From a virus: 44,934 nucleotides of DNA. The stretch lies in the IMG/VR virus record IMGVR_UViG_3300021425_000059, positions 1 to 44,934 of that record; one strand, 5' to 3'. The translations under genes and the position numbers were made by a program. Each line of letters begins with the position of its first letter. The first letter of the stretch is position 1. Positions 5,604 through 13,929 of the stretch are shown here, piece after piece. Below the pieces are notes generated by a model. That model was not told the origin of the DNA and did no database searches. It was given only the letters and a program-made list of their open reading frames with translations.

Positions 5604-6955
5604 TGCCCAAGAAGCTCTCGGAGACAGAAGCTAAGAAGATTCTCGGTGTAGCCGGTGACAACACGCACAACGGCAACATCCGAGCGGACGAGTTCCTTCC
5701 AGAGCTTCGTGGCAAGAAGGCTATCCGCAAGTATCGTGAGATGCGGGACAACGACAGCACCATCGGTGCAGTTATGTACGCCACTGAGCAGGTACTCCGA
5801 GATGTAGACCTGAAGGTCGTACCATGCAATGATACACCAGAAGCCAAGAAAGAGGCAGAGTTCCTTGAGTCTGTTATTGACGATATGGAACACACTCTGG
5901 ATGACCACGTTGCAGAAGCCCTGTCTTGCCTGTCCTACGGCTTCTCTTGGTTTGAGGTAGTATATAAGCGTCGCAGCGGCCCAGAGTTTCGGGACTACAA
6001 GAAGTACTCCAAGTACAGCGACGGACGCATTGGTATCCGTAAGCTGGCCGCTAGAGCGCCTTGGACGGTCTCCCGCTTTGACGTAGACAAGAAGTCCGGT
6101 GAAGTGTTGGGCCTCTATCAGGAGGGCAGCTACTTTGGCAGAACAAACTATATCCCGGCTAACAAGTCTCTATACTATAAGACGACGAGCATCAACGGCG
6201 ACCCCAGTGGCCGTAGCATTCTTCGTAATGCTTATACTTCTTATGAGTATCTGAACAACCTTCAGGCTATCGAAGCCATTGCAGTAGAGCGTGAGCTTGC
6301 TGGTATCCCTGTAGCTCGTATTCCCTCGGAGTACCTTTCTAGTGATGCTACCTCTGCACAGGTAGCCTTCCGGTCTAACTTGGAGGAAATCCTCCGAGAC
6401 GTTAAGTTCAACGAACAGGGTTACATCATCACCCCGAGTGATACCTACCCTGACAAAGACGGTAGCCCAACTAACATCCGTCTTGTAGACGTAGAACTGA
6501 TGTCTTCCAACGGTTCACGAAACATTGACATCGACCCGATTGTTAGCCGCTATCAGCATGACATTGCTCGTAGTGTACTGTCTGAGTTTCTTCTACTCGG
6601 CGCACACAGCGCCGGTGGCTCGTATGCGCTATCTAAGTCTAAGACCGACCTATTTCTTAGAGCATTGGAGAGCTACATCGGTGCTATCACCGACGTACTC
6701 AACAAGCAACTCGTAGAACGCCTGTGGCAGCTTAACGGGCTTTCCTACGATACAATGCCTTACATCAAGGCTGGTGATGTAGCACCACACGATCTTCGTG
6801 AGATTGCAGCCTTCCTTCGTAATCTGAATGGCGCAGACATTAACGTCTCTGACCACCCAGAAGTTATCCAAGACCTCATGGACATTGCGGAACTGAGCTA
6901 TGAACCTAATGAAGCTCCCCGGCGAGATGTACAACCGGATGAAGCAGAAGGCTAA
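5603..6955 (+). CDS. Portal protein
   Basis: 450 aa, starting at TAATG overlap with the terminase. The sequence fits the DUF935/SPP1-like portal group: an N-terminal helical wing (KAIRKYREMRDNDSTIGAVM), the crown and stem region with LSYGFSWFEVVYK around residue 113, and a conserved central NPSGRSILR-like motif (GDPSGRSILRNAY, ~195-207). Twelve copies form the DNA channel and the docking site for the terminase and connectors. The position between TerL and the protease is canonical. Confidence 0.92.
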   Translation: MPKKLSETEAKKILGVAGDNTHNGNIRADEFLPELRGKKAIRKYREMRDNDSTIGAVMYATEQVLRDVDLKVVPCNDTPEAKKEAEFLESVIDDMEHTLDDHVAEALSCLSYGFSWFEVVYKRRSGPEFRDYKKYSKYSDGRIGIRKLAARAPWTVSRFDVDKKSGEVLGLYQEGSYFGRTNYIPANKSLYYKTTSINGDPSGRSILRNAYTSYEYLNNLQAIEAIAVERELAGIPVARIPSEYLSSDATSAQVAFRSNLEEILRDVKFNEQGYIITPSDTYPDKDGSPTNIRLVDVELMSSNGSRNIDIDPIVSRYQHDIARSVLSEFLLLGAHSAGGSYALSKSKTDLFLRALESYIGAITDVLNKQLVERLWQLNGLSYDTMPYIKAGDVAPHDLREIAAFLRNLNGADINVSDHPEVIQDLMDIAELSYEPNEAPRRDVQPDEAEG

Positions 6956-7064
6956 AGACAAAGCAGCCCTGCAAACTCTCTACTCTATGACCGACTACGA
7001 ACTAGCCGACATTGGCCTCACAAGAGGCACTATTAAAGACAAGTTCTACAAGGGAAAGAAGTGA
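6909..7064 (+). CDS. DUF1127-like small protein, 51 aa
   Basis: A short frame beginning inside the end of the portal gene and ending in a TGATG overlap with the protease start. The C-terminal half, LYSMTDYELADIGLTRGTI, closely resembles the DUF1127 signature (L ... LDDxxLxDIGLSRxxI), a family frequent in alphaproteobacteria where some members bind RNA and affect RNA turnover. The N terminus is very basic. Its position suggests that it fills the gap for translational coupling and may be a minor head component or a host regulator mimic. Confidence 0.7.
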   Translation: MKLPGEMYNRMKQKAKDKAALQTLYSMTDYELADIGLTRGTIKDKFYKGKK

Positions 7065-8167
7065 TGCCTTACAGCACCAACGCAGACCTCCCCAAAGCAG
7101 TACGACAGACTGTACCTGAAGAGAAGCAAAGCAAGTTCCGTCAGGTCTTCAACTCTGTTATGGAAGACACCGGCTCTGAGCAGCGTGCCTTTCAGGCTGC
7201 TTGGTCCTCTGTAGAAAAGGTGCAGATGTCCACTCTGGCTGAGAAGGCCAAGAACTGGAACGCCAAGCATGGCGCTAAGAAAGGCCGCATCACTGCCAAG
7301 ACCCTTAAGGCAGTGTATGATCGTGGTGTAGGAGCCTACAAGACCAACCCCGGTTCTGTGAGGCCTAACGTCACTTCCAAAGAACAATGGGCAATGGCCC
7401 GTGTAAACAGCTTTCTCAAGATTGCAGCAGGCCAGAAGGCCGCATCCCACGACAAGGACTTGTTGCCGGGACGCACTGAGAAAGCCGAGTATCGTGGTGA
7501 GAAGGTAGCTCTTGACAAGCCCTTCCGCCTTCCGAAAGGCTCTGCCAAGAAGTTTGGAGTCTACGTTAAGTCCGGTGACAAAGTGAAGCGAGTTACCTTT
7601 GGTAGCCCCACTATGGAAATCCGTCGAGACGACCCAAAGGCCCGTGCCAGCTTCCGAGCTAGGCACAACTGCGAGGGCAAGACCGATAAGACCACTGCTG
7701 GTTACTGGTCCTGCCGCATGTGGGAGCCGGGTGTCTCTGTAGGCGATATGCTTGCAAAGGACGACAACGAAGAACAAGCGAACCTTGAGGGTCAAATCGT
7801 AAAGACAGATGACGAGCAACGTCTGGTTTATGGTTGGGCCTCGGTCATCACTGAAGATGGTACACCTCTGGTAGACCGTCAAGGTGATGTTATTGAAGCC
7901 GACACTATGGTTAAGGCCGTGAATAAATTCATGGAACATATTCGTGTTGGTAAGATGATGCACAAGGGGGATCAAGTAGGCCAAGTGGTCCACTCGATGC
8001 CACTCACTAATGAGATTGGTGAGGCCTTGGGCATTTCCAGTAGCCGTGAAGGTTGGATCGTAGCATTGAAGGTATTCGATGATGAGGTCTGGTCTCTGGT
8101 AAAATCTGGCCAACTTACGGCCTTTTCTATCGGCGGCAAAGCTAAACGGAAGGAAGTCAATGACTAA
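7064..8167 (+). CDS. ChaB domain and XkdF-like prohead protease
   Basis: 367 aa. Residues ~1-60 resemble the ChaB family (N terminus PYSTNADLPKAVRQTVP, helical, ending AFQAAWSSVEK). After a basic middle, residues ~250-360 match the XkdF domain of phage-like elements: YGWASVITEDGTPLVD, then QGDVIE, a His in VVHSMPLTNE, GWIVALKV and SGQLTAFSIGG. XkdF has the herpes-type protease fold with a His and Ser pair, so this is likely the maturation protease that cleaves the scaffold. GTG at 7061 is an alternative start one codon upstream. It overlaps the next gene by eight bases. Confidence 0.85.
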   Translation: MPYSTNADLPKAVRQTVPEEKQSKFRQVFNSVMEDTGSEQRAFQAAWSSVEKVQMSTLAEKAKNWNAKHGAKKGRITAKTLKAVYDRGVGAYKTNPGSVRPNVTSKEQWAMARVNSFLKIAAGQKAASHDKDLLPGRTEKAEYRGEKVALDKPFRLPKGSAKKFGVYVKSGDKVKRVTFGSPTMEIRRDDPKARASFRARHNCEGKTDKTTAGYWSCRMWEPGVSVGDMLAKDDNEEQANLEGQIVKTDDEQRLVYGWASVITEDGTPLVDRQGDVIEADTMVKAVNKFMEHIRVGKMMHKGDQVGQVVHSMPLTNEIGEALGISSSREGWIVALKVFDDEVWSLVKSGQLTAFSIGGKAKRKEVND

Positions 8168-8999
8168 CATCTTGCTCGACTTGGAGTTGGACGAACTGTC
8201 ATTGGTAGATCGTCCGGCAAACCAAGCCGCTACAATCTGTCTTATTAAAAGGGACGAAAGCATGGAAGACATGGAAAAAGGGTACGACTCTTACCTCGAT
8301 GAGCGTAAGGCGTACTACATGGACAAAGGTATGGGTGAAGACGAAGCCATGAAGAAGGCTAAAGATGAACTCGACAAGATGTCCGCTAAGGAAAAAGAAG
8401 AAATGATGGCCCGTCTGGGTAAGGCTGATGAAGCCGATGTAACTGAAGCAGATCAGGGCGACCTGTTCCTTGCTGAGGTTGACGCCCTCAAGGCTGAGGT
8501 TTCTCGACTGTCTAAGGCTCTTGAAGAGAATGGTTTTGTAGTTACCGAAGAAGCGGTAGCTAAAGCCGAAGAGCCTGAGTACGTTGAATTTGACGGTGAG
8601 AAGGTTGTCAAGTCTGACATCCCCGCACCTGTCCTCAAAGCTCTCGAAGAAGCAGAGATTGCAAAGCAGCATATTGAGCTTAAGAAGCAAGCTGAAGAAA
8701 TCCTGCCTAACTTCGATAACGAAATTGCGGCCTCCCTCTTGGCTCATGTAGCTAAAGACGACGCAATCGTAGAGGCTCTCAAGGCTGCTGATGCAGCAAT
8801 GGGTGCTTCGATGTCTGAGATCGGTGAAGCGTCGGTAGAAGCAGACATGCTTTCTTCCAGCGATAAGCTCGATGCTCTTGTTAAGTCCTACATGGACGAG
8901 AACAACCTTGCTAAGAAGGATCACGCTAAAGCATACGCTGCTGTAGCTAAGACCGACGAAGGCAAGGCACTTATCACTAAGCTCTATAAAGGAGAGTAA
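8160..8999 (+). CDS. Scaffold-like protein carrying the protease C-terminal segment
   Basis: 279 aa, very acidic and helical. It opens with LDLELDELSLVDRPANQAA, a segment that in many phages forms the C-terminal end of the XkdF or prohead protease, so the usual single gene seems split here. Residues ~60-130 and 160-200 look like coiled coil, typical of a scaffold that shapes the prohead and is then degraded. It sits between the protease and the head proteins. No enzymatic motif is seen. Confidence 0.75.
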   Translation: MTNILLDLELDELSLVDRPANQAATICLIKRDESMEDMEKGYDSYLDERKAYYMDKGMGEDEAMKKAKDELDKMSAKEKEEMMARLGKADEADVTEADQGDLFLAEVDALKAEVSRLSKALEENGFVVTEEAVAKAEEPEYVEFDGEKVVKSDIPAPVLKALEEAEIAKQHIELKKQAEEILPNFDNEIAASLLAHVAKDDAIVEALKAADAAMGASMSEIGEASVEADMLSSSDKLDALVKSYMDENNLAKKDHAKAYAAVAKTDEGKALITKLYKGE

Positions 9000-9001
9000 A
9001 G

Positions 9002-9385
9002 ATGGCGACGAATGCAGGCCGCTTTAACAACATTTCTGTAGAGGCAGCAAGTGCTGTCAATCAATTCGAGTTCGTAAAAATGACCTCGACGGGTGCCGCT
9101 CAGGCAGGCGACGGTGAACTGGCAATCGGTGTTGCCCTTACCTCCGTTGATCCTTCGGCTACCCCAGCCACCACCAACCTTTCCGTCCAGATTGACGGCA
9201 TTGCTATGGTGCAGGCTGGTGAAGCAGTAGCTAAAGGTGCATTGGTTGGTTCTGATGCCAATGGCTACGCTACCGATGCTTTTACCACTGGCGACTACCA
9301 AGTTGGCGTAGCACTGGACGCAGCTTCGGGTGCGAATGAAATCATTCGTGTTCTGCTCAAGCCAGTAGCCAACCAGTCGGCGTAA
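9002..9385 (+). CDS. Capsid decoration protein, DUF2190-like
   Basis: 127 aa, starting two bases after the scaffold stop with a strong AAGGAGAG site. Small, Ala/Gly-rich, predicted beta protein (QFEFVKMTSTGAAQAGDGEL, then AIGVALTSVD) matching the DUF2190 pattern of phage head-stabilising proteins that sit at capsid axes. The location directly before the major capsid gene is typical. It binds the expanded shell; about one copy per capsomer subunit is expected from the family. Confidence 0.82.
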   Translation: MATNAGRFNNISVEAASAVNQFEFVKMTSTGAAQAGDGELAIGVALTSVDPSATPATTNLSVQIDGIAMVQAGEAVAKGALVGSDANGYATDAFTTGDYQVGVALDAASGANEIIRVLLKPVANQSA

Positions 9386-9407
9386 CTGAGGGAATAGGAG
9401 AAAACTA

Positions 9408-10403
9408 ATGCCTTTGCTGACCCCATCGAGCGTGCATATTGATCAGCCGCTCACCAACCTGACGACTGCTTATGCTCAGTCTCAGGAAAACTTCATCGCA
9501 GATAAAGTCTTCCCTATTGTAGGTGTAGACAAGCAGTCTGACAAGTACTACCAGTACGACCGTGCGAACATGAACCGTACCGGCGACGTTAAGAAGCTGG
9601 CACCTCGCACTGAAGTAGAGCGTATCGGTATGACCGTATCTAACGACAGCTACTTTGCTGACGTGTACGGCCTCGGTATGGACTTCGATGAGCAGACCCT
9701 CGCTAACGAAGATGCTGCTCTGGACATCCGTTCCGCCGGTGCGCAGACTCTGGCTATGCGTCTGATGATCCACCGTGAGAAGCAGTTCGCTGAGACGTTC
9801 TTTGCTGCTGGCGTATGGACGAGCCAAGACCTTCTGTCTGGTCGTACCATCACCGAATGGGATGAGGCTAACTCTACCCCTATTAAGAACATCACCGATG
9901 CGTCTCGTACCATCCAGCTCCAGTCTGGCGGCTTCCGTCCGAATACTCTGGTAGTTGGCCGTAAGGTACACGACTCTCTCGTTAGCAACTCTGACATCCT
10001 TGCTCGCTTGAACGGTGGTGCTACTGTCACCAATACCGCTCTGGTTACCAAGGCGAAGCTGGCAGAAATCTTTGAAGTAGAAAACTACTACGTCATGGAA
10101 GCTGTCCAGAACGACACCACTGAAGGTGCTGCTGAGGTGAATAGCTTTATCGGCGGTCGCCACGCTATGCTTTGCTACACTCCGGGTAATGCTGGTCTTA
10201 TGACCCCTGCGTCTGGTCTGACTTTCGCATGGAACAGCATTCCGGGTGCTAACAACCTCGGCATCACCGTTGAGTCCTTCTCTGACGACGCACTGAAGCG
10301 TCAGCAGATTGCAGAGATGATTCAGGTGAAGATGTCCTACGATATGAAGATGGTTGGCGCTGACTTGGGCTACTTCTTCGAGAACATCGTAGCTACCGAC
10401 TAA
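9408..10403 (+). CDS. Major capsid protein
   Basis: 331 aa, preceded by AGGGAATAGGAG. The order protease, scaffold, decoration, this protein, connector supports the assignment. The sequence resembles the HK97-fold capsid group related to phage E-type coat proteins: KVFPIVGVDKQSDKYYQYDR near residue 35, a central GGFRPNTLVVGRKVHDSL region at ~165-185, and a C-terminal YFFENIVATD. Codon use is strongly biased, as expected for the most abundant virion protein. Confidence 0.9.
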   Translation: MPLLTPSSVHIDQPLTNLTTAYAQSQENFIADKVFPIVGVDKQSDKYYQYDRANMNRTGDVKKLAPRTEVERIGMTVSNDSYFADVYGLGMDFDEQTLANEDAALDIRSAGAQTLAMRLMIHREKQFAETFFAAGVWTSQDLLSGRTITEWDEANSTPIKNITDASRTIQLQSGGFRPNTLVVGRKVHDSLVSNSDILARLNGGATVTNTALVTKAKLAEIFEVENYYVMEAVQNDTTEGAAEVNSFIGGRHAMLCYTPGNAGLMTPASGLTFAWNSIPGANNLGITVESFSDDALKRQQIAEMIQVKMSYDMKMVGADLGYFFENIVATD

Positions 10404-10415
10404 GGAAGCTAGAGT

Positions 10416-10823
10416 ATGACACCCGACTACTCTCTTCTTCCTTTTCAACTAAGCTGGGTCCAACTCATTAAGCAAGAGTTTAAGGGGTATGGAACCGAAT
10501 GGAAGCGAGGGGATGTCTTCGACTGGCAACAGCGAGGCATCCCTTGGCAAGACGTTATGTCTCTGTTCAATCGGGGTCTCCTTATGCAGGAGGCTCCGAC
10601 TGAAGACAACCAGAAGAAGGTTGTCGGAGACGGTCTCGATGAGCTTGGCCCCGAAGAGCTTGCAGTTATCGTTGAGAATATCAACGCTAAAGTCAAGCAG
10701 TTTGTCAAGACTGATCGTGAGTATCAAACGAAGAAGTGCAAGGCTTCTACGATCACGAAGAAACAACGTGGTCATATTCGTACATGGCGTAACAGCCCTT
10801 GGTCAGATTGGGAGCAAGCATAG
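10416..10823 (+). CDS. Hypothetical head-region protein, 135 aa
   Basis: Lies between the capsid and the head-tail adaptor genes. Tryptophan-rich ends (WKRGDVFDWQQRGIPW, and WRNSPWSDWEQA at the C terminus) and a basic central helix with KTDREYQTKKCK. No family recognised. Context suggests a minor head or connector-associated protein. Its stop overlaps the next GTG start (TAGTG). Confidence 0.7.
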   Translation: MTPDYSLLPFQLSWVQLIKQEFKGYGTEWKRGDVFDWQQRGIPWQDVMSLFNRGLLMQEAPTEDNQKKVVGDGLDELGPEELAVIVENINAKVKQFVKTDREYQTKKCKASTITKKQRGHIRTWRNSPWSDWEQA

Positions 10824-11281
10824 TGTCAGACTTTACCTACGATATTGACGACCTCGGCACCACCACTGCAACTGGTCGTCGGAACGCTGTACGGTTTCTC
10901 GTAGGTGACACTGACTCTACGGACGTACAAGCAAAGGATGAAGAAATTGCTTTCGCTCTTGCTCAGTCCTCTGACAATATCTATGAGGCTTCTGCTTATA
11001 TTTGCAGAGCTATTGCAGCTAAGTATGCTCGTCGTGTTGACACTGATCTCGATGGCGCTCTTAGCGCTAGTTACTCTGACCTTCACTCCCATTATCTGGC
11101 TCTTGCGGAAACTCTTGAATCTGAGTCCAAGAAACAGTCGGGCCTCGGCATCAAAGCCGGAGGCATTAGTGAAGCAGCTATCTCTGTGGTGAGGCAAGAT
11201 ACGGATCGTGTCACCCCATCCTTCCGCAGGGATCGTTTCCGCAACCCACCGAACTACGATGGTTCTGCGGATTACGAGTGA
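10823..11281 (+). CDS. Head-tail adaptor (gp6-like connector)
   Basis: 152 aa if read from GTG at 10823, which overlaps the previous stop; an in-frame ATG at 10799 would need a longer overlap. The pattern RFLVGDTDSTDVQAKDEEI followed by a helical bundle (EASAYICRAIAAKYARRVD) is characteristic of HK97 gp6/SPP1 gp15-like connectors that form a ring below the portal. The C terminus (DRVTPSFRRDRFRNPP) is a typical extended docking tail. Confidence 0.8.
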   Translation: MSDFTYDIDDLGTTTATGRRNAVRFLVGDTDSTDVQAKDEEIAFALAQSSDNIYEASAYICRAIAAKYARRVDTDLDGALSASYSDLHSHYLALAETLESESKKQSGLGIKAGGISEAAISVVRQDTDRVTPSFRRDRFRNPPNYDGSADYE

Positions 11282-11291
11282 GGAATAGTCC

Positions 11292-11648
11292 ATGTCGTTT
11301 AATGCAAGTGACCTCTTGAAGCTGGTCCAAGACTTTGGCGAAACCCTTACACTCCGCAAAGTCACCGCCGGAGGCACTTATGATGCTTCCACTGGTACTG
11401 TTAGTGGAAGTGCGACTACGGACTATTCCTTTACTGGATACTTTTACAACCTAGCAGAGGGTATTTCAGACCTCAATCAGACTAGGAAGGGCAGACGTGC
11501 CTGTGTCATCCCCGCCCACGGTCTTACTACTACCCCTGATGATGAAGACCAGATTTTAGGGCGTGGAGATACGGTAAATATTACGACCGTTCGTACCATC
11601 TTGAGTGGTGGTCAGGCCGTCTGTTACCTCTGTGAGGTGTTTGACTGA
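11292..11648 (+). CDS. Head closure protein
   Basis: 118 aa, beta-rich, with GETLTLRKVTAGGTYDASTG near residue 16, the usual start of SPP1 gp16-like head-completion barrels, and a C-terminal strand-rich region (GDTVNITTVRTI). It probably seals the portal channel and provides the tail-docking surface. Position between adaptor and the HK97 gp10-like gene agrees. Its stop overlaps the next ATG. Confidence 0.75.
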   Translation: MSFNASDLLKLVQDFGETLTLRKVTAGGTYDASTGTVSGSATTDYSFTGYFYNLAEGISDLNQTRKGRRACVIPAHGLTTTPDDEDQILGRGDTVNITTVRTILSGGQAVCYLCEVFD

Positions 11649-12088
11649 TGGCAGGTCGAGGCGTAGGCGTTGGTGCCAACATTTCCCCTAGCTTGCAACG
11701 AAAGCTGGACAGTATTAACGAGACCATAGCTGAGGCCGCAGAGTTTAAGCTGACGCAAATATCAGAAGATATTGTCAGGCTGTCTCCTGTAGACACAGGT
11801 GCCTTTGTCAACTCTTGGTCCTTTAAGGATAACCCCGGCGGCGGAAGGTCTAAGTCCTCTGCTGGCAAGCCTAGACAACGAGACCCTGCTTCGGAAAAGG
11901 GCAAAGCCCTGAGAAACCTCGCTAACGACATTGAGTTAGCTTTTGGCGAGGGCAGCGTAGGTGGCTCGGTAAAACCCGGCATTGAGATCGAGGTAGGACG
12001 ATACTACTTCCTCAATGGAGCGCCTCACGCTACCAAGGTGGACCTTAAGTCTGGGATAGTAGCACAGATCGAGAACTTGCATGGCTAG
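11648..12088 (+). CDS. Neck/tail completion protein, HK97 gp10-like
   Basis: 146 aa. The motif VRLSPVDTGAFVNSW near residue 45 is the hallmark of HK97 gp10-like proteins (xxxPVDTGxLRxS), followed by a basic flexible segment and a C-terminal strand region (IEVGRYYFLNGAPHA). Such proteins join the head connector to the tail. It overlaps the next gene by eight bases. Confidence 0.82.
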   Translation: MAGRGVGVGANISPSLQRKLDSINETIAEAAEFKLTQISEDIVRLSPVDTGAFVNSWSFKDNPGGGRSKSSAGKPRQRDPASEKGKALRNLANDIELAFGEGSVGGSVKPGIEIEVGRYYFLNGAPHATKVDLKSGIVAQIENLHG

Positions 12089-12503
12089 TATCTATCGTGA
12101 CATTCGAGCAGCCCTAGAAACTAAACTAGCCGCTGTCTCCGGCATTCCGGCTATTTCCTACGAGAACGTCTCTTACGACCGTGCTAACGGCACTTCGTAT
12201 GTTGAGACTAGCTTCCTACCTACTTTGCGTAGACCCGCTGTACGAGGCTTAAACCCCCAGCAACGCTATCAAGGGGTTTTCCGTATTGTCTGCTACGCAC
12301 CAGAGGGCAAAGGTCCGGGTGCAGCAGACGAGATTGCTGATAAGGTACTTAATGCCTTTGAGGCTGCTACAGATGTCTCTTACACCAACAGTGATGACGA
12401 GACGTTTGTTGTGTCTATCGACTATGCCGAACGAGAAGGTGGCGGGTTAGACACTCCGTTTTATTTTGTGCCGGTCAACATCGGCTTCTATATCTATAAC
12501 TAA
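12081..12503 (+). CDS. Tail terminator protein, DUF4128-like
   Basis: 140 aa. An N-terminal helix (IYRDIRAALETKLAAV), then strand segments with SYVETSFLPTLRRPA, RYQGVFRIVCYAP and a final FYFVPVNIGFYIYN match the DUF4128 tail-terminator group (lambda gpU fold). Hexamers cap the tail tube and dock it to the neck. It is directly upstream of the tail tube gene as in most siphoviruses. Confidence 0.82.
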   Translation: MASIYRDIRAALETKLAAVSGIPAISYENVSYDRANGTSYVETSFLPTLRRPAVRGLNPQQRYQGVFRIVCYAPEGKGPGAADEIADKVLNAFEAATDVSYTNSDDETFVVSIDYAEREGGGLDTPFYFVPVNIGFYIYN

Positions 12504-12514
12504 GGAGGAAGCAG

Positions 12515-13438
12515 ATGGCTTTCGCACAAGGTTCTCGTTCTGGTTTGTCTTTCCTCACGGAAAGCACCTTCGGAACTACTCCATCGGGTAACTTTGCCCG
12601 TCTCCCCTTTACCTCTCACTCGCTGAACCTGACCAAGGAACGAGTAGCTGGTAACGACATTCAGCCAGACCGCATGGCCCGTGTGGATCGTCATGGCAAC
12701 CGTTCTGCTGCTGGTGACATTTCGGTAGACCTTCGGGATGGCACCTACGACGCATTCCTTGAGTCTGCCATGCTTAACTCGTTTAGCACTAACGTCCTCA
12801 AGGTTGGCACTACGCCCAAGTTCTTTTCCATCGAGGACTATGCTGCTGACATTGACCAAGCTCGTCTGTTTACGGGCATGACCGTGTCGACTATGGGTGT
12901 TTCGATGGCCCCTAATCAGATGGTCACTGCTACCTTCGGCATGGTCGGTAAGAACATGACTGTCGGTGCTACAGAAAAGACTGTAGACGCAGACACCATT
13001 GCAGAACCATTCGATGCCTACTCTGGCGACATTAAGATTGCTGACGATGGTACGTCTACCATTCAGGCGTCCACTGCACTCTCGATTGTAACCAGTGTAG
13101 ACTTCACCGTAACCAACTCTTTTGCTCCTACCTTTGTTGTAGGCGACGACTCTGCTCCACAGCTTGAGTTTGGCCGTGCAGAAGTAGAAGGCACTATCAC
13201 TGCATACTTCGAGGATGCTACCTTGCTGAACCGCTTTGTCACTGAGACCGAAAGCGGTATTGAGGTGTCTGTCGAAGACCCATCTTCTAACAGCCTGACC
13301 TTCCTGTTCCCGAAGGTAAAGTTCAACGCTGCCGATGTCCCTGTAGACGGACCCGGTTCTCGTATTATCAGCCTTCCTTTCGTAGCTCTGTACGACGCTA
13401 CTGAGGATAGCAACCTTACGATTACCCGCTCCGCATAA
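12515..13438 (+). CDS. Major tail tube protein
   Basis: 307 aa, preceded by AAGGAGG. The N-terminal GLSFLTESTFGTTPSG and the internal GDISVDLRDGTYDAFLESAM pattern match the large tail-tube family (DUF2586/phage_TTP type) of siphoviruses. Mostly beta, with repeated VTSVDFTVTN-like strands in the second half. It polymerises around the tape measure. A strong terminator-like stem follows, which would lower expression of the downstream chaperone and tape measure genes relative to this abundant protein. Confidence 0.88.
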   Translation: MAFAQGSRSGLSFLTESTFGTTPSGNFARLPFTSHSLNLTKERVAGNDIQPDRMARVDRHGNRSAAGDISVDLRDGTYDAFLESAMLNSFSTNVLKVGTTPKFFSIEDYAADIDQARLFTGMTVSTMGVSMAPNQMVTATFGMVGKNMTVGATEKTVDADTIAEPFDAYSGDIKIADDGTSTIQASTALSIVTSVDFTVTNSFAPTFVVGDDSAPQLEFGRAEVEGTITAYFEDATLLNRFVTETESGIEVSVEDPSSNSLTFLFPKVKFNAADVPVDGPGSRIISLPFVALYDATEDSNLTITRSA

Positions 13439-13456
13439 GAATCCCTTGGCCGAGGG

Positions 13457-13500
13457 GAGAGAGGTGAGCTTGTCGGGTGGCTCCCTCTCTCATTCATTTT
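13457..13500 (+). terminator. Intrinsic terminator after tail tube gene
   Basis: GAGAGAGG-T-GAGC (13457-13469) pairs with GCTC-CCTCTCTC (13480-13491): twelve base pairs with one bulged T and a ten-base loop, followed by ATTCATTTT. It lies between a highly expressed tail tube gene and low-abundance assembly genes, so partial termination is likely. The T tract coincides with one copy of the dispersed TCATTTTCCCAC motif (13494-13505). Confidence 0.75.
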
Positions 13501-13505
13501 CCCAC
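13494..13505. repeat. Dispersed TCATTTTCCCAC motif
   Basis: An exact 12-base match to the four repeats at 375-450, here in the T tract of the terminator after the tail tube gene. It is a single copy and lacks the following G run (CCGCC follows), so it may be chance or a remnant. Confidence 0.5.
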
Positions 13506-13527
13506 CCGCCCATAAAGGAACCCGACA

Positions 13528-13929
13528 ATGGATTTGAAGAACCTTACCCCAGCTTCGGACACTATCGAAGTTATTCTGGTACATCCAAACACTCTTGAGC
13601 CTCTGATGAACGAAGGCTCAGACAATGAAATGAGTATTACTCTGTATGCACCACACTCCAAGGAGTACAAGAAGCTGGTGCATGAGCAGACCGACAAGCG
13701 ACTGGCTCAGATGCAAAAGAGCAAGAAGGTGCAAGTCTCTGCTGCTGACCTAGAGAAGTCGTCTATCGACATTCTGGCTAAGGCTACAAAGGAGTGGGAC
13801 ATCACTTATGACGGTGAAAGCCCCAAGCTAACTGTACCGAAGGCACGGGAAATCTACTCAGAGTATTTCTGGATCAAAGATCAGCTTGAAGAGGCGATTA
13901 ACGAAACTCTGGATTTTACGCAGGCCTAA
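13528..13929 (+). CDS. Tail assembly chaperone (gpG-like)
   Basis: 133 aa with an AAAGGA site. Located between the tail tube and tape measure genes, where siphoviruses encode the chaperone that coats the tape measure. The sequence is strand-rich at the N terminus (SDTIEVILVHPNTLEPLM) then helical and basic (KLVHEQTDKRLAQMQKSKKV), ending in an acidic helix. It ends just before a second short frame in the -1 phase, the classical G/GT arrangement. Confidence 0.8.
   Translation: MDLKNLTPASDTIEVILVHPNTLEPLMNEGSDNEMSITLYAPHSKEYKKLVHEQTDKRLAQMQKSKKVQVSAADLEKSSIDILAKATKEWDITYDGESPKLTVPKAREIYSEYFWIKDQLEEAINETLDFTQA

Noticed and set aside
7046-8272. 408-codon open frame on the minus strand
   Set aside because: Lies antisense to the ChaB-XkdF protease gene, has no ribosome site or recognisable domain, and its composition is as expected from codon bias of the plus-strand gene.
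9405-10448. 347-codon open frame on the minus strand
   Set aside because: Antisense to the major capsid gene, no motif or start context; produced by codon bias.
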